A DNA stretch of 64,000 nucleotides from Leucobacter sp. cx-328 (GTDB lineage Bacteria; Actinomycetota; Actinomycetes; Actinomycetales; Microbacteriaceae), in assembly GCF_014530035.1 (NCBI RefSeq), contig NZ_JACVMX010000003.1, positions 1 through 64,000 on the forward strand, read 5' to 3'. Position numbers and translations under genes: made by a program. The notes beneath the pieces were generated by a model. The model did not search any database. It was not told the DNA's origin and saw only the letters and a list, made by a program, of their open reading frames with translations. How positions within the stretch are numbered: position 1 is the stretch's first letter; each line of letters starts with the position of its first letter. Shown here in pieces: positions 35,558 through 46,916 of the stretch.

Positions 35558-36223
35558 ATGAACACTTCAATTCCGCAGGCAGGCGGTTCTGGTCTGATGA
35601 TGCCGAGCTCACGGTACGTGCTGCCCTCGTTCGAGGAGCGCACCGCATACGGCTTTAAGCGCCAAGACCCCTACGCAAAGCTTTTCGAAGATCGCATCAT
35701 CTTCCTGGGCGTCCAGGTCGATGACGCATCGGCCGATGACGTTATGGCTCAGCTGCTTGTCCTGGAAAGCCAGGATCCCGAGCGTGATATCACCATGTAC
35801 ATCAACTCGCCGGGTGGCTCGTTCACCGCGATGACCGCGATCTACGACACGATGCAGTACATTCGCCCGCACATCCAGACTGTGTGCCTCGGCCAAGCAG
35901 CGTCAGCTGCTGCCGTGCTGCTTGCGGGTGGCACGCCGGGCAAGCGCCTCGCGCTCCCGAACGCGCGCGTTCTCATTCACCAGCCGGCTACCGGCCAGGG
36001 TGGCGGCCAGGCTTCTGACATCGAGATCCAGGCGCGCGAGATCATGCGTATGCGTGAGTGGACGGAAGAGACGCTTGCGAAGCACTCAAACCGTTCGATC
36101 GAGCAGGTGCACCAGGACATCGATCGTGACAAGATCCTGAGCGCTTCTGAGGCACTCGAGTACGGTCTTGTTGACCAGGTGCTCACCAGCCGAAAGAACC
36201 CGATTCAGGCAGTTTCGGCCTAA
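35558..36223 (+). CDS. clpP2: ATP-dependent Clp protease subunit ClpP2
   Basis: 221 residues; nucleophile Ser116 (GQAASAAAV) and His141 (VLIHQPA). The N-terminal extension of about 25 residues before [17 protein letters not shown] is typical of the propeptide of this paralogue. It forms the hetero-oligomeric peptidase with ClpP1 and works with ClpX, encoded next. Confidence 0.95.
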   Translation: MNTSIPQAGGSGLMMPSSRYVLPSFEERTAYGFKRQDPYAKLFEDRIIFLGVQVDDASADDVMAQLLVLESQDPERDITMYINSPGGSFTAMTAIYDTMQYIRPHIQTVCLGQAASAAAVLLAGGTPGKRLALPNARVLIHQPATGQGGGQASDIEIQAREIMRMREWTEETLAKHSNRSIEQVHQDIDRDKILSASEALEYGLVDQVLTSRKNPIQAVSA

Positions 36224-36234
36224 GTGATGCTCGG

Positions 36235-36266
36235 CGGGGTCGTGGCAAGTACACGACACGACCCCG
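36235..36266 (+). terminator. Hairpin after clpP2, possible weak terminator
   Basis: CGGGGTCGTG pairs with CACGACCCCG, but no T-run follows. It may attenuate read-through to clpX or stabilise the upstream mRNA end. Confidence 0.4.
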
Positions 36267-36341
36267 TCGGAATCTCGAAATGTCAGTGGGTGCGACTAGG
36301 CTCGATGGTAATCTCACGATGATCACTAAGGGGGCTCAGCC

Positions 36342-37613
36342 ATGGCACGTATGACTGAGAGCAGTGAAGTGCTCAAGTGCTCCTTCTGCGGCAAATCGCA
36401 GAAGCAGGTTGCACAGCTAATCGCAGGTCCGCAGATTTACATCTGCGATGAATGCGTGGCCCTATGTAATGAGATCATCGAAGAACGCCTGTCCGAACAG
36501 CAGGCGCCGGAACCTAGCGATGTCGCGTTGCATAAGCCTCGTGAGATCGCAGAGTTTCTTGACGAATACGTCATTGGCCAAGAGCGTGCCAAGCAGTCGC
36601 TCGCGGTGGCGGTGTACAACCACTACAAGCGCGTGAAGGCTGCGAGCTCGCTCGCGAGCACTGACCTTGCTGGCGACCAGGTCGAGATCGCAAAGTCGAA
36701 CATTCTCATGCTTGGCCCTACCGGTTGTGGCAAGACTTACCTCGCCCAGTCGCTCGCACGCCAGCTCGGCGTTCCGTTTGCTGTTGCTGACGCAACAGCT
36801 CTGACGGAGGCGGGTTACGTCGGTGAAGATGTCGAGAACATTCTTCTCAAGCTGTTGCAGGCCGCAGACTTTGACGTCCAGCGCGCTGAACACGGCATCA
36901 TCTACATTGACGAGATCGATAAGATCACTCGCAAGGCTGAGAATCCCTCTATCACCCGTGACGTTTCGGGTGAGGGAGTACAGCAAGCGCTCCTCAAGAT
37001 TCTTGAGGGTACCGTGGCATCTATTCCGCCGCAGGGTGGCCGTAAGCACCCCAATCAGGAGATGCTGCAGCTCGATACCACGAATGTCCTCTTCATTGTT
37101 GCCGGCGCATTTGCCGGCCTCGAAGAGATTATCGCCTCGCGTCTCGGCAAGGGCGGCATCGGCTTCGGCGCTCCTGTTGCGGCGAAGCAGAATGAGCAGG
37201 AGCTCTTCTCAGAAGTGCTGCCCGAAGATCTCCACAAGTTTGGTCTTATCCCCGAGTTCATCGGTCGTCTTCCTGTGGTCGCGACGGTCGACCCGCTCGA
37301 TGTAGATGCCCTCACGCGAATTCTTGTCGAACCGAAGAACGCGCTGGTGAAGCAATACCAGCGCATCTTCGAGATGGACGGCGTCAAGCTCGAGTTCGAG
37401 CCAGACGCACTTTCAGCAATCGCCGAGCTCGCAGTCTCACGTCAAACCGGTGCTCGTGGCCTCCGCGCGATTCTCGAATCAGTGCTCGGCCCAGTCATGT
37501 TTAACGTGCCTTCGGAAGAAGACATCTCACGAGTCATTGTCACTCGCGCCACGATTGAAGACGACGCAGAACCTACCTACGTATACGAAGCCAACGCGCG
37601 GGAGAGTGCGTAA
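36342..37613 (+). CDS. clpX: Clp protease ATPase ClpX
   Basis: AAA+ unfoldase that feeds tagged substrates to ClpP. 423 residues: N-terminal zinc-binding domain (CSFC at 13-16, later CDEC), Walker A GPTGCGKT near 125, Walker [10 protein letters not shown], and the IGF-type ClpP docking loop (KGGIGFGAP). AAGGGGG stands seven bases before the ATG; a second ATG three codons on is also possible. Confidence 0.96.
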   Translation: MARMTESSEVLKCSFCGKSQKQVAQLIAGPQIYICDECVALCNEIIEERLSEQQAPEPSDVALHKPREIAEFLDEYVIGQERAKQSLAVAVYNHYKRVKAASSLASTDLAGDQVEIAKSNILMLGPTGCGKTYLAQSLARQLGVPFAVADATALTEAGYVGEDVENILLKLLQAADFDVQRAEHGIIYIDEIDKITRKAENPSITRDVSGEGVQQALLKILEGTVASIPPQGGRKHPNQEMLQLDTTNVLFIVAGAFAGLEEIIASRLGKGGIGFGAPVAAKQNEQELFSEVLPEDLHKFGLIPEFIGRLPVVATVDPLDVDALTRILVEPKNALVKQYQRIFEMDGVKLEFEPDALSAIAELAVSRQTGARGLRAILESVLGPVMFNVPSEEDISRVIVTRATIEDDAEPTYVYEANARESA

Positions 37614-37813
37614 CAGCTCCGCATTTCTCCGGCCGACGTTCTTCAGCCTCTTTTTTCCTCGCGTGCAGTTCACGGAGGATCGTTCCTGGCGAAGCCGGGG
37701 GAGAGCTGGGCAGTGGCGGCCCCGCCGCCTCCTGTCATTCTGAGGTCCGCAGGGTCCAACCTACGAAATTGGCTGCAGGAAAACTGAGGTTGAACGCAGG
37801 AAACCTCTGGGGC

Positions 37814-38329
37814 TTACGGCATCAACGTGAATACGCTGATGTCATAGTTCATCAGCACTGAGCCATCCTCTTGGGGGAGGCTCATCGCGGCAACGTTCGC
37901 CTTCTCTGAGGTGAGGGTTGCAGAGGTGCCGCCCTCGACGGTTTCCACAGCGTCGGCTGCTTCGAAGTTTCCGGCAGCAATGATTTGCTGCCAGAGCGCA
38001 TCAGCTTCGGCCGCGGTTGGTGCTCGAAGCACCAAGTACCAACTTCCGTCGTCTCGAGACCCAACATCGTAAATCTCTACGCCCTCTGGCACCGGGAATG
38101 CATCAGGGAAATCAGCGGGAAGAACGGTCGCCTTTTCCGGTTCTTTGTCAAGCTCCGGCCACTTCGTCTCTTCATCTGTCTGAGTGGTGATTTCGTCTGG
38201 CGTCGGGATCTCGGGTTCGGGAGCACAGCCCGTCAACACACCGAATGCGATTGTGCCAGCAGCTACCACCGCGAGCGCGCGACGAATACTGTGCGCTGAA
38301 TTGCGGCTGTGAATGAAGTTGATCTGCAT
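37814..38329 (-). CDS. Predicted lipoprotein of unknown function
   Basis: 171 residues. A basic N-terminus and hydrophobic stretch end in the lipobox LTGC (Cys35), followed by a Pro/Glu/Asp-rich linker and a small alpha/beta-looking domain (about 75-171) with PVPEGVEIYDVGSRDDGSWYL and alternating strands. I do not recognise the family. It begins two bases after the stop of the acidic-tailed gene that follows valS, so the three genes form one transcript. Surface location is inferred from the lipobox. Confidence 0.65.
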   Translation of the reverse strand: MQINFIHSRNSAHSIRRALAVVAAGTIAFGVLTGCAPEPEIPTPDEITTQTDEETKWPELDKEPEKATVLPADFPDAFPVPEGVEIYDVGSRDDGSWYLVLRAPTAAEADALWQQIIAAGNFEAADAVETVEGGTSATLTSEKANVAAMSLPQEDGSVLMNYDISVFTLMP

Positions 38330-38331
38330 GA

Positions 38332-38646
38332 TTAGCCTCCCAGTAGCCAGTCATCATCATCGTCTTCGTCATCATCATACGATGACAGGGACGATTCTTC
38401 GCCAAGCACGTCTTTCGCATTGGAAGCCAACGCGGTGAGTTCTTTTACCCGCACAGCGCCTTGCTGGTCGACGGAAATCTCAGCGAGGTCATCGAGCGCC
38501 AGACGTGGTCGACCCTCAAGCCATGTAAGGGTCCATGCACGCGCGGATGGGTGAGCCTGCTCGCACGTAGCAATAGTGTCGAACAAGGCTGGGGGCACAC
38601 TGCGGTGCGGGTCGTTGCCAACCTGCCAGCGTGCCCCCAACTGCAT
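38332..38646 (-). CDS. Small protein with acidic aromatic tail, valS-linked
   Basis: 104 residues, function unknown. The first two thirds look like a compact strand-rich domain (LGARWQVGNDPHRSVP, later TLTWLEGRPRLALDD), and the end is a run of Asp/Glu closing with WLLGG. It lies five bases after the valS stop and two before the lipoprotein start. A low-complexity acidic tail suggests binding to a basic partner or nucleic-acid mimicry, but this is speculation. No catalytic motif is visible. Confidence 0.65.
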   Translation of the reverse strand: MQLGARWQVGNDPHRSVPPALFDTIATCEQAHPSARAWTLTWLEGRPRLALDDLAEISVDQQGAVRVKELTALASNAKDVLGEESSLSSYDDDEDDDDDWLLGG

Positions 38647-38651
38647 GATCG

Positions 38652-41237
38652 TTACTCTGCGGTCTCGAGGTTGATCTCAGCTACTACGACGCCATCGACG
38701 TCTGCAGCTTCGATGCGAAGCTCGGTGATGCGACCAACGCCAGCGAGGTCCTCTGCTGCGAGCACGAGACGCTCTTGCAGGGCAGCGGGCGCCTGGACAA
38801 CTGCGAGCGTTGCCTGGGTGCGCTGCGAAACCTTCGCCTCAGACTTTGCGCCACGGATGCCGATGAGCGCGGTGCCGACGAGATCGAGCAGGTCGATGTC
38901 TGCGTCTTCGCCGATGAACTCTGCGAGCTCCGATGCAACGGGCCACGAAGCCTGGTGTACCGAACCCTCAGCGAACCACGACCAAACCTCTTCGGTAGCG
39001 AAGGGGATGAACGGTGCGAGTAGACGAACGAAGACCGAGAGCGCCTCGCGAAGCGCGGTCACTGCCGAAGCCTGAGCCTGGCCGGTGCCTGCGTGTGCGC
39101 GGTCCTTGACGAGCTCGAGGTAGTCGTCGCAGAAGGTCCAGAAGTACGACTCGGTGATCTCGAGTGCACGCTGGTGATCGTAAGTCTCGAACGAACGAGT
39201 TGCCTGCTCGATGACGCGAGCGAGGCCCGCGAGCATCGAACGATCGAGTGCCTCGGTAACCTGGCCGGCGCTCGAAGCATCGAAGCCGAGCGTGAACTTC
39301 GCTGCGTTGAGCAGTTTGATCGCCAGACGGCGACCAATCTTGATCTGCGTCGGGTTCTGCGGATCGAACGATGCGTCGGTGCCAAGCTTTGCCGAAGCAG
39401 CCCAGTAGCGAACCGCGTCCGAGCCGTGCTGCTCGAGCATGCCTGCCGGGGTAACTACGTTGCCCTTCGACTTCGACATCTTCTTACGGTCGGGATCGAG
39501 GATCCAGCCCGAGATGCCTGCGTTCTTCCAGGGGAGCTCGCCCGACTCAAGCTCCGAGCGGAGCAGGGTCGAGAACAGCCAGGTGCGGATGATGTCCTGG
39601 CCCTGGGGGCGAAGGTCGAACGGGAAGACGAGCTTGTACAGCTCCTCGTCGCGCTCCCAGCCGCCAGCGAGGTGCGGGGTGAGCGACGAGGTCGCCCAGG
39701 TGTCCATGACGTCAACTTCGCCCTGGAAACCGCCGGCCTGGCCGCGCTGCTCAGCGGTGTAACCAGCAGGGATGTCGGTCGAGGGATCAACGGGGAGCTG
39801 ATCGGTCGTCGGCAGGATGGGCTTGTCGAAGACGGGGTTGCCGTCGCCGTCAATGGGGTACCAAACGGGGATCGGGACGCCGAAGAAGCGCTGGCGCGAG
39901 ATGAGCCAGTCGCCCGAGAGGCCCTCTACCCAGTTCTCGTAGCGCACGCGCATGAAGTCGGGGTGCCAGTCGAGTTCCTTGCCGTGTGCGAGCAGGCGCT
40001 CACGGAGCGCTTCGTCCTTTGCGCCGTTCTTGATGTACCACTGGCGGGTCGAAACGATTTCGAGGGGCTTGTCACCCTTTTCGAAGAACTTGACGGGGTG
40101 GTTGATCTTGCGGATCTCGCCGACGAGTTCGCCCGAAGCCTGTGCAGCCTCAACGATTGCTGCCTTCGCGCTGAAGACGGTCTTGCCTGCGATCTGTGCG
40201 TATAGCTCGCGGCCACGCTCCGAGGTGATGACCTCGGGAGCCTCCGAGATGATGCGGCCGTCGAAGCCAAGGATCGCACGGTTCGGGAGGCTGAGCTCGC
40301 GCCACCAAATCACGTCGGTGACGTCGCCGAAGGTACAGATCATCGCGATGCCCGTGCCCTTGTCGGGCTGCGCGAGGTGGTGCGCGAGGATCGGGACCTC
40401 AACGTCGAAGAGCGGGGTACGCACGAGTGAACCGAGGCGGTCCTTGAAACGCTCGTCGTCGGGGTGCGCAACGAGTGCGACACACGCTGCGAGCAGCTCG
40501 GGACGAGTGGTATCGATGAGGATGTCATCGCCGCCGTCAACCGGGTGGAACGCAAGCTGGTGGTACGCACTGGGCTGCTCGCGGTCTTCGAGCTCTGCCT
40601 GCGCAACTGCGGTGCGGAAGGTAACGTCCCAGAGCGTCGGAGCCTGTGCCTGGTACGCCTCGCCACGCTCAACGTTGCGGAGGAATGCGAGCTGCGATGC
40701 GCGGAGCGAGTCTGCGCCAATCGTGCGGTAGGTCTGCTTCCAGTCGACCGAGAGGCCGAGGGTGCGCCAGAGATCTTCGAACTGCTTCTCGTCTTCGACG
40801 GTCAGCTTCTCGCAGAGCTCGATGAAGTTACGACGCGAGATCGGCTGCTGGTCAGCTGCCTTGATGCTCTTGCCTTCGCCGCCGTCGTGCGGGGGAACGA
40901 AGCCCTCGACGTAAGGGAGTGACGGATCGCAGCGCACGCCATAGTAGTTCTGAACGCGACGCTCGGTGGGGAGGCCGTTGTCGTCCCAGCCCATCGGGTA
41001 GAAGACGCGCTTACCCTGCATGCGCTTGTAGCGCGCAACGGTGTCGGTGTGGGTGTACGAGAACACGTGGCCGACGTGCAGCGAGCCCGACGCGGTGGGC
41101 GGCGGGGTGTCGATGCTGTAGACGTCGTCGCGATCCGCGCCCTCACGCGAGAATGCGTAGGTACCCTGCTCTTCCCAGACCTGGCCCCACTTCTCTTCAA
41201 GGCCTTCGAGTTTCGGCTTGTCAGGGATAGCACTCAT
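38652..41237 (-). CDS. valS: Valyl-tRNA synthetase
   Basis: Class I synthetase, 861 residues. The HIGH-type motif is HVGH (54-57) and KMSKS lies near 585-589. An editing domain sits between them and the tRNA-binding helical domain follows. ATG 41237 is chosen over 41321 because GGAG lies seven bases before it and MSAIPDKPKLEGLEEKW matches the family start. It diverges from ileS, the valS-ileS spacer carrying the ileS T-box. No T-box is seen on the valS side. Confidence 0.95.
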   Translation of the reverse strand: MSAIPDKPKLEGLEEKWGQVWEEQGTYAFSREGADRDDVYSIDTPPPTASGSLHVGHVFSYTHTDTVARYKRMQGKRVFYPMGWDDNGLPTERRVQNYYGVRCDPSLPYVEGFVPPHDGGEGKSIKAADQQPISRRNFIELCEKLTVEDEKQFEDLWRTLGLSVDWKQTYRTIGADSLRASQLAFLRNVERGEAYQAQAPTLWDVTFRTAVAQAELEDREQPSAYHQLAFHPVDGGDDILIDTTRPELLAACVALVAHPDDERFKDRLGSLVRTPLFDVEVPILAHHLAQPDKGTGIAMICTFGDVTDVIWWRELSLPNRAILGFDGRIISEAPEVITSERGRELYAQIAGKTVFSAKAAIVEAAQASGELVGEIRKINHPVKFFEKGDKPLEIVSTRQWYIKNGAKDEALRERLLAHGKELDWHPDFMRVRYENWVEGLSGDWLISRQRFFGVPIPVWYPIDGDGNPVFDKPILPTTDQLPVDPSTDIPAGYTAEQRGQAGGFQGEVDVMDTWATSSLTPHLAGGWERDEELYKLVFPFDLRPQGQDIIRTWLFSTLLRSELESGELPWKNAGISGWILDPDRKKMSKSKGNVVTPAGMLEQHGSDAVRYWAASAKLGTDASFDPQNPTQIKIGRRLAIKLLNAAKFTLGFDASSAGQVTEALDRSMLAGLARVIEQATRSFETYDHQRALEITESYFWTFCDDYLELVKDRAHAGTGQAQASAVTALREALSVFVRLLAPFIPFATEEVWSWFAEGSVHQASWPVASELAEFIGEDADIDLLDLVGTALIGIRGAKSEAKVSQRTQATLAVVQAPAALQERLVLAAEDLAGVGRITELRIEAADVDGVVVAEINLETAE

Positions 41238-41397
41238 TGAGGGGCTCCGATTCAGTATGGGCGGCACCGCGTAGTCGCACACCGCGAGATGGGTGCACTG
41301 GTGCCTGAAGGTGTAAACCACTCCAGTCTAGCTTCGGAAAGTGTCAGTGAGTGTGCAGCCCACGCAGTGTCGCGCACTGGTAGTATGTGGGTCATAC

Positions 41398-41630
41398 GAC
41401 TTTGATCCGGCTATCACCGGGGAGTCTTCGGAAGAACGGGTGGCTGGCGAGAGTCAGAAGCCCCAGTAGAACCGAACGGGCAACGGCACGTTACGCCGAA
41501 TGAAGTGGCGCGATCCGCACCCTATTCAATTAGGGCGCAGGTCAGCAAGCGGGGTGGTACCGCGGGTAGCGAGTCAGTGCGACTTGCCGCTCGTCCCGGC
41601 ACGATACGTGATGACGTTCGACCGAAGGAG
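41398..41630 (+). ncRNA. T-box riboswitch controlling ileS translation
   Basis: A tRNA-Ile sensor in the ileS leader. A short stem I, CCGG...CCGG at 41407-41420, displays the isoleucine specifier ATC at 41413-41415. The T-box core GGTGGTACCGCGGG lies at 41553-41566, with the tRNA acceptor-binding bulge TGGT at 41555-41558. No T-run terminator follows. Instead the 3' part leads to the GAAGGAG ribosome-binding site (41624-41630), as in the ultrashort translational T-boxes of actinobacterial ileS. TAGTAT at 41381-41386 is a likely -10. Confidence 0.9.
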
Positions 41631-41634
41631 CCAC

Positions 41635-44600
41635 ATGGCTTACCCCAAGCAGCCCACCAACGCGGGCGATGCAGCAACCCAGAATGGCGCAAGTTTTGGC
41701 GTCGTGCCGTCGCCGAACTTCCCCTCGCTCGAAGAGCAGGTGCTCGCGTTCTGGAAGAACGACGATACGTTCTTGGAATCGATCCGCCAGCGTGAAGGCG
41801 CAGAAGAGTGGATCTTTAACGACGGCCCTCCCTTCGCAAACGGTCTGCCGCACTACGGTCACCTGCTGACCGGCTACGCGAAGGACGTGTTCCCGCGCTT
41901 CCAGACCATGCGTGGCAAGAAGGTAGAACGCCGATTCGGCTGGGACACGCACGGCCTGCCCGCTGAGCTCGAGGTCATGAAGCAGCTCGGTATTACCGAG
42001 AAGAGCGAGATCGAGGCCATGGGCATCGACGTCTTCAATAAGAAGGCTCGCGAGTCGGTCCTGCACTACACCGGTGAGTGGGAGACCTACGTCACCCGCC
42101 AGGCGCGCTGGGTGGACTTCGAGAACGATTACAAGACGCTCAACCTGCCGTTCATGGAGAGCGTCCTGTGGGCGTTCAAGCAGCTGCACGAAAAGGGCCT
42201 CGCGTACGAGGGCCACCGCGTGCTCCCATACTGCTGGCGTGATGAGACCCCGCTGTCGAACCACGAGCTGCGCATGGATGACGACGTCTACCAGATGCGT
42301 CAGGACCCGTCGGTGACCGTCACCTTCCCACTGCAGGGCGAAAAGGCGGCGTCGCTCGGCCTCACCGGCGTGCGCGCGCTCGCGTGGACGACGACTCCCT
42401 GGACCCTTCCCACGAACGCTGCGCTCGCAGTTGGCCCGGAGATCGCGTATGCGATCGTGCCCGCTGGCCCGCTCGGCGCCGCTGACGGTGGCGAGACCGG
42501 CGTCGCGAGCTACATGCTCGCGACCGATCTTGTTGCAGCTCACGTCAAGGAGCTGGGGTACGAATCGGCCGAGGACGCACTGGCCGCAGTCACCAAGACC
42601 GTGACGGGCGCGGATCTCGAAAACGTCGAATTCGAGCCGCTCTTTGACTACTTTGCTGACACTGAGAAGTGGGGCACCGAAAACTACTGGCGCATCCTCG
42701 TTGACGACTACGTCTCGACGACCGACGGCACCGGCATCGTCCACCAGGCTCCTGCTTACGGTGAGGACGATATGCGCATCACCGGCGAGGCTGGCATGCC
42801 CCCGATTCTCAGCGTTGACGAGGGCGGTCGCTTCATTGCGGCGGTGACCGACGTCGCCGGCGAGCTGTGGCAGGATGCGAACCGTCCGCTGATCCGCCTC
42901 GTGAAGGAACAGGGTCGCCTGCTGCGCGAGCGCTCGTACGAGCACTCCTACCCGCACTGCTGGCGCTGCCGCAACCCACTGATCTACCGCGCCGTATCGA
43001 GCTGGTTTGTCAGCGTTGGCCCGATCAAGGAGCGCATGCTCGAGAACAACGAGCAGATCACCTGGGTTCCCGGCAACGTCAAGCACGGTCAGTTCGGCAA
43101 GTGGCTTGAGGGCGCACGCGACTGGTCGGTCAGCCGTAACCGCTACTGGGGCAGCCCGATTCCCGTGTGGAAGAGCGACAACCCCGACTTCCCGCGCGTC
43201 GATGTCTATGGCTCGCTCGAGGAGATCAAGGCCGACTTCGGCACGCTCCCCGTGAACGACGACGGTGAAGTTGATCTGCACCGCCCATACATTGACTCGC
43301 TGACACGTCCGAATCCGGACGACCCCAGCGGCAAGTCGACCATGCGCCGCATCGAAGACGTCTTCGACGTCTGGTTCGACTCGGGCTCGATGCCGTTCGC
43401 GCAGGCGCACTACCCGTTCGAGAACCGCGAGTGGTTCGACGCGACGCAGCCCGCAGACTTCATCGTGGAGTACATCGGCCAGACCCGTGGCTGGTTCTAC
43501 GTCATGCACGTCCTCGCGACGGCTCTCTTCGACCGCCCCGCGTTCAAGAGCGTCATCAGCCACGGCATCGTGCTCGGTTCTGACGGCAACAAGATGTCGA
43601 AGAGCCTCCGCAACTACCCAGACGTGAACGACGTGTTCAACCGTGACGGTTCCGACGCGATGCGCTGGTTCCTCATGGCATCGCCAGTCGTGCGCGGCGG
43701 CAACCTCATCGTGACCGAAGAGGGCATCCGCGAGGGCGTGCGTCAGTTCATCCTGCCGCTCTGGAACACCTGGTACTTCTTCAGCCTCTACGCAAACGCC
43801 GACGGCGTCGACGCACAGTTGAGCGTTGATTCGACCGATCCGCTCGATCAGTACATCCTGTCGAAGACCGGCGACCTCGTGCGCTCGGTTGAGGCTCACC
43901 TCGAGAACCTTGACACCACCTCGGCTGCCGAGTCGCTGCGCGACTTCGCAGAGGTCCTCACGAACTGGTTCGTGCGTCGCTCGCGCGACCGTTTCTGGGA
44001 GGGTGTCAACGGCGAGAACGGTAAGCCCGAGAACCAGCAGGCGTTCAACACGCTCTTCACTGTCCTCGAGACCCTGACTCGCATCGCGGCTCCCATGGCA
44101 CCGCTCGTTACCGAGGAGATCTGGCGCGGCCTCACCGGCGGTCGCTCGGTGCACCTCACCGACTGGCCCGACGCTTCGGTCTTCCCGAACAACGAGTCTC
44201 TCGTTGCTGCGATGGACGAGATCCGCCAGGTCACCTCGTCGGCGCTCGCGTTGCGAAAGGCAAACGGCCTCCGCGTGCGCCTGCCGCTCGCCGAGCTCAC
44301 GGTCGTGACCGACCAGCCCGCCGGCATCGAGCCCTTCGCGGACATCCTGCGCGACGAGCTGAACGTGAAGTCGGTCAGCATCGTTGAGCAGAAGCCCGAG
44401 AGCGCTGCCGAGTACGGCATCGTGCACTCGCTCGCAGTCAACGCACGTGCAGCTGGCCCGCGCATTGGCAAGAGCGTGCAGCAGGCGATCAAGGGCGCAA
44501 AGTCGGGCGACTGGTCAGAGGTCAACGGTGTGGTCACCGCTGGCGGCATCGAGCTGGTCGAGGGCGAGTACGAGCTCACCCTCACCGCAGATGGCGCAGC

Positions 44601-45021
44601 AGCTGCTGGCCGCGCACTCGGCCTGCTGCCCACCGGCGGCTTCGTGCTGCTCGCGACCGACCTCACTCCCGAGCTCCTCGCAGAGGGCCTCACGCGTGAC
44701 GTCACCCGCGCGGTACAGGAAGCACGTAAGAACGCTGGCTTCGAGATCAGCGATCGCATTGAGCTTGAACTCTGGTTCGCCTCGGCTGAAGACCTCGCGG
44801 ACGTCACGAGCGCATTCGTTGCCGTTGCCGTCGCTGACGACACCCTCAGCGTCGCGTACTCGCTCGGTTCGGACGACACCGCGGCGCTCGCTTCGAGCTC
44901 GTTGGCTGACGGCCGCTTCGCTGGCGAGTTCGAGCACACCGAGACCGTTGAAGCAGATAAGTACGCGAACCGTGGCGAGATCCGCGTGAGCGTCCGTCGC
45001 GCAACCGAGGCCGGAGCATGA
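41635..45021 (+). CDS. ileS: Isoleucyl-tRNA synthetase
   Basis: Class I synthetase of 1128 residues. The HIGH-type motif is HYGH (73-76) and KMSKS is at 653-657. Cysteine pairs of the usual C-terminal zinc finger are not obvious, which fits the eukaryote-like, long class of IleS. That class is often less sensitive to mupirocin, but I infer nothing on resistance here. ATG 41635 lies behind GAAGGAG; the frame is open to 41500 only because it crosses the T-box. ATGA links it to folC. Confidence 0.95.
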   Translation: MAYPKQPTNAGDAATQNGASFGVVPSPNFPSLEEQVLAFWKNDDTFLESIRQREGAEEWIFNDGPPFANGLPHYGHLLTGYAKDVFPRFQTMRGKKVERRFGWDTHGLPAELEVMKQLGITEKSEIEAMGIDVFNKKARESVLHYTGEWETYVTRQARWVDFENDYKTLNLPFMESVLWAFKQLHEKGLAYEGHRVLPYCWRDETPLSNHELRMDDDVYQMRQDPSVTVTFPLQGEKAASLGLTGVRALAWTTTPWTLPTNAALAVGPEIAYAIVPAGPLGAADGGETGVASYMLATDLVAAHVKELGYESAEDALAAVTKTVTGADLENVEFEPLFDYFADTEKWGTENYWRILVDDYVSTTDGTGIVHQAPAYGEDDMRITGEAGMPPILSVDEGGRFIAAVTDVAGELWQDANRPLIRLVKEQGRLLRERSYEHSYPHCWRCRNPLIYRAVSSWFVSVGPIKERMLENNEQITWVPGNVKHGQFGKWLEGARDWSVSRNRYWGSPIPVWKSDNPDFPRVDVYGSLEEIKADFGTLPVNDDGEVDLHRPYIDSLTRPNPDDPSGKSTMRRIEDVFDVWFDSGSMPFAQAHYPFENREWFDATQPADFIVEYIGQTRGWFYVMHVLATALFDRPAFKSVISHGIVLGSDGNKMSKSLRNYPDVNDVFNRDGSDAMRWFLMASPVVRGGNLIVTEEGIREGVRQFILPLWNTWYFFSLYANADGVDAQLSVDSTDPLDQYILSKTGDLVRSVEAHLENLDTTSAAESLRDFAEVLTNWFVRRSRDRFWEGVNGENGKPENQQAFNTLFTVLETLTRIAAPMAPLVTEEIWRGLTGGRSVHLTDWPDASVFPNNESLVAAMDEIRQVTSSALALRKANGLRVRLPLAELTVVTDQPAGIEPFADILRDELNVKSVSIVEQKPESAAEYGIVHSLAVNARAAGPRIGKSVQQAIKGAKSGDWSEVNGVVTAGGIELVEGEYELTLTADGAAAAGRALGLLPTGGFVLLATDLTPELLAEGLTRDVTRAVQEARKNAGFEISDRIELELWFASAEDLADVTSAFVAVAVADDTLSVAYSLGSDDTAALASSSLADGRFAGEFEHTETVEADKYANRGEIRVSVRRATEAGA

Positions 45022-46379
45022 GCGCGATCTCACAGAACCTGACCCCGAGCGAGCGCATCTATGCTGCGCTCCTCGAACGCACCGGCGAAGCCGTGCCCGA
45101 GCCTCGACTCGGGCCGGTTCGCCGGCTGGCGGAGCTCGCGGGTTCACCCCAGCTCCAGTACCCGGTGATCCAGGTCGCTGGCACCAACGGTAAGACCTCG
45201 ACGAGCCGCGCCATTCAGACGCTGCTCAGCGCGCACGGCGTGCGTTCAGGTCTCTTCACGAGCCCGCACCTCATCGACTTCACCGAGCGCTTCCAGATCG
45301 ATGGCCAGCCCATCGACGCTGAACTGCTCGAGTCGATCTGGGACGAGCTACAGCTGCCGCTGTCGGTCGTTGACGCTGAGCTTGCAGCGAAGAACGAGCC
45401 GAAGATCACCTTCTTTGAGGCGCTCGTCGTGCTCGGCTTCGCGGTCTTCGCTGACGCCCCCGTTGATGTTGCCGTCATCGAGGTTGGCATGGGTGGCGAG
45501 TGGGACGCGACGAACATCGTCGACGCAACCGTCGCCGTTTTCACACCAATCGGCCTCGATCACACCGAGATTCTCGGCGACACGATCGCCAAGATCGCAA
45601 AGACGAAGTCTGGCATCATCAAGCAGGGTGCGACCGTCGTGAGCGCGGCACAGGACGACTCGGCACTCGCCGAGATCGCCGCTGCCGCTGTCGCCCACGA
45701 TGCGAAGCTCTACGTGGCTGGCACTGACTTCTCGATTGGTGAGGATCGTCTCGCAGTCGGTGGCCGCCAGGTCGATTTCGTTGGCATCACCGGTCACGCG
45801 TACGAGCCTGCGTTCGTGCCGCTCTTCGGACACCACCAGGCGGCGAACACCTCGCTCGCAATCGCTGCGGTTGAGGCGTTCTTCGGCGCTGAGCGCCCGA
45901 TCCCTGACGAGGTACTTGAGGAGGGTCTCGGTCACTTCACGTCGCCGGGCCGCCTGCAGCTCATCTCGAAGGAGCCCGTCACCTATGTCGACGCGGCACA
46001 CAACCCGCACGGTGCCGAGGCGCTCGTGCGTGCGGTCACCGAGTCCTTCTCGTTCTCCGAGCTTGCCGTCGTTGTTGGCGTGCTGGGGGAGAAGGATGCC
46101 GCTGGCCTGCTTCGCACGCTCGCACCGATCGCACACCGTGTGTACGCGACCGCGGTAGATTCGCCTCGCTCGCTTGAGGCGGATCGCATCGCGGAGCTCG
46201 CTGAAGAAGCTATACCTGAAACGCCTGTCCTCACGGTCGATGTGTTTGAAGACGCAGTCGCTGAGGCACACCAGTGGGCAGCTGAGGAAGACGGCCGCGC
46301 AGTGCTCATTGTTGGCTCGGTCGTACTCGCGGGTCAGGCACTCGCGCTTTCGCATCGGGAAGATTGGGGCATCGCGTGA
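45018..46379 (+). CDS. folC: Folylpolyglutamate synthase / dihydrofolate synthase
   Basis: Mur-ligase-like enzyme that adds glutamate to folates. 453 residues with the P-loop GTNGKTSTS (55-63), [14 protein letters not shown] and the C-terminal AHNPHG motif. Start overlaps the ileS stop (ATGA) and its own stop overlaps the next gene (GTGA). The ileS-folC-DUF4233-ndk order is an actinobacterial signature. Confidence 0.93.
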   Translation: MSAISQNLTPSERIYAALLERTGEAVPEPRLGPVRRLAELAGSPQLQYPVIQVAGTNGKTSTSRAIQTLLSAHGVRSGLFTSPHLIDFTERFQIDGQPIDAELLESIWDELQLPLSVVDAELAAKNEPKITFFEALVVLGFAVFADAPVDVAVIEVGMGGEWDATNIVDATVAVFTPIGLDHTEILGDTIAKIAKTKSGIIKQGATVVSAAQDDSALAEIAAAAVAHDAKLYVAGTDFSIGEDRLAVGGRQVDFVGITGHAYEPAFVPLFGHHQAANTSLAIAAVEAFFGAERPIPDEVLEEGLGHFTSPGRLQLISKEPVTYVDAAHNPHGAEALVRAVTESFSFSELAVVVGVLGEKDAAGLLRTLAPIAHRVYATAVDSPRSLEADRIAELAEEAIPETPVLTVDVFEDAVAEAHQWAAEEDGRAVLIVGSVVLAGQALALSHREDWGIA

Positions 46380-46840
46380 GCCACCAGAACGCCAATTCCG
46401 AAGAAGAATTCAAGATGTCTCCGTCGGAGACGCTCGCCCACAACTCGGCGATGCGTATTTCCGGCGCGGGCCGTACCGACGATGCGGCCAAGACGCAGAA
46501 GGCACTGGGTTCGATCGTGCTCGGCTTCGAGCTGATCATCGTTGTTCTCATTGGCCTGGCCATCTTCGGTCTCGGCCTGCTCGAGCCGCGCGAACTCGGC
46601 CTCTACATCGGCGGCGGCCTCGCGCTCGTCCAGATCATCGGTCTCGGGACGATGCGGATCGGTCGCGTCGGTATCATCGTCGGCTGGATTGCACACGCGC
46701 TCATGCTGCTGTGCGCATTCATCCTGCCGATGGCGCTCATCGTTGGTCTGCTGTTTACTGCACTCTGGGTGTACTGCATGATCAAGGGGGCGCAGATCGA
46801 CCGCGGTCGCATCGCGCACTTCGCGGCAATGGGCCGCTAA
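46376..46840 (+). CDS. DUF4233 membrane protein
   Basis: 154 residues from GTG 46376, overlapping the folC stop. A hydrophilic N-terminus of about 45 residues is followed by four hydrophobic segments (about 48-70, 77-95, 100-118, 120-140). The family is restricted to actinobacteria, always near folC and ndk, and has no known function. An ATG four codons upstream (46364) would overlap folC more deeply. Confidence 0.85.
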   Translation: MSHQNANSEEEFKMSPSETLAHNSAMRISGAGRTDDAAKTQKALGSIVLGFELIIVVLIGLAIFGLGLLEPRELGLYIGGGLALVQIIGLGTMRIGRVGIIVGWIAHALMLLCAFILPMALIVGLLFTALWVYCMIKGAQIDRGRIAHFAAMGR

Positions 46841-46916
46841 CATATTTGCCGAGTTCGCTCGGATACACTGAACGCCGGGGGACACCCCCGCAGCATTACA
46901 TTTGAATGGAGCATGC

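Noticed and set aside
41500-41634. 45-codon N-terminal extension of ileS
   Set aside because: It runs through the T-box core; ATG 41635 has the ribosome-binding site.
41542-44427. 961-codon frame antisense to ileS
   Set aside because: Long antisense frames are common opposite GC-rich genes with strong codon bias; composition is Arg/Val/Leu/Glu-rich without motifs.
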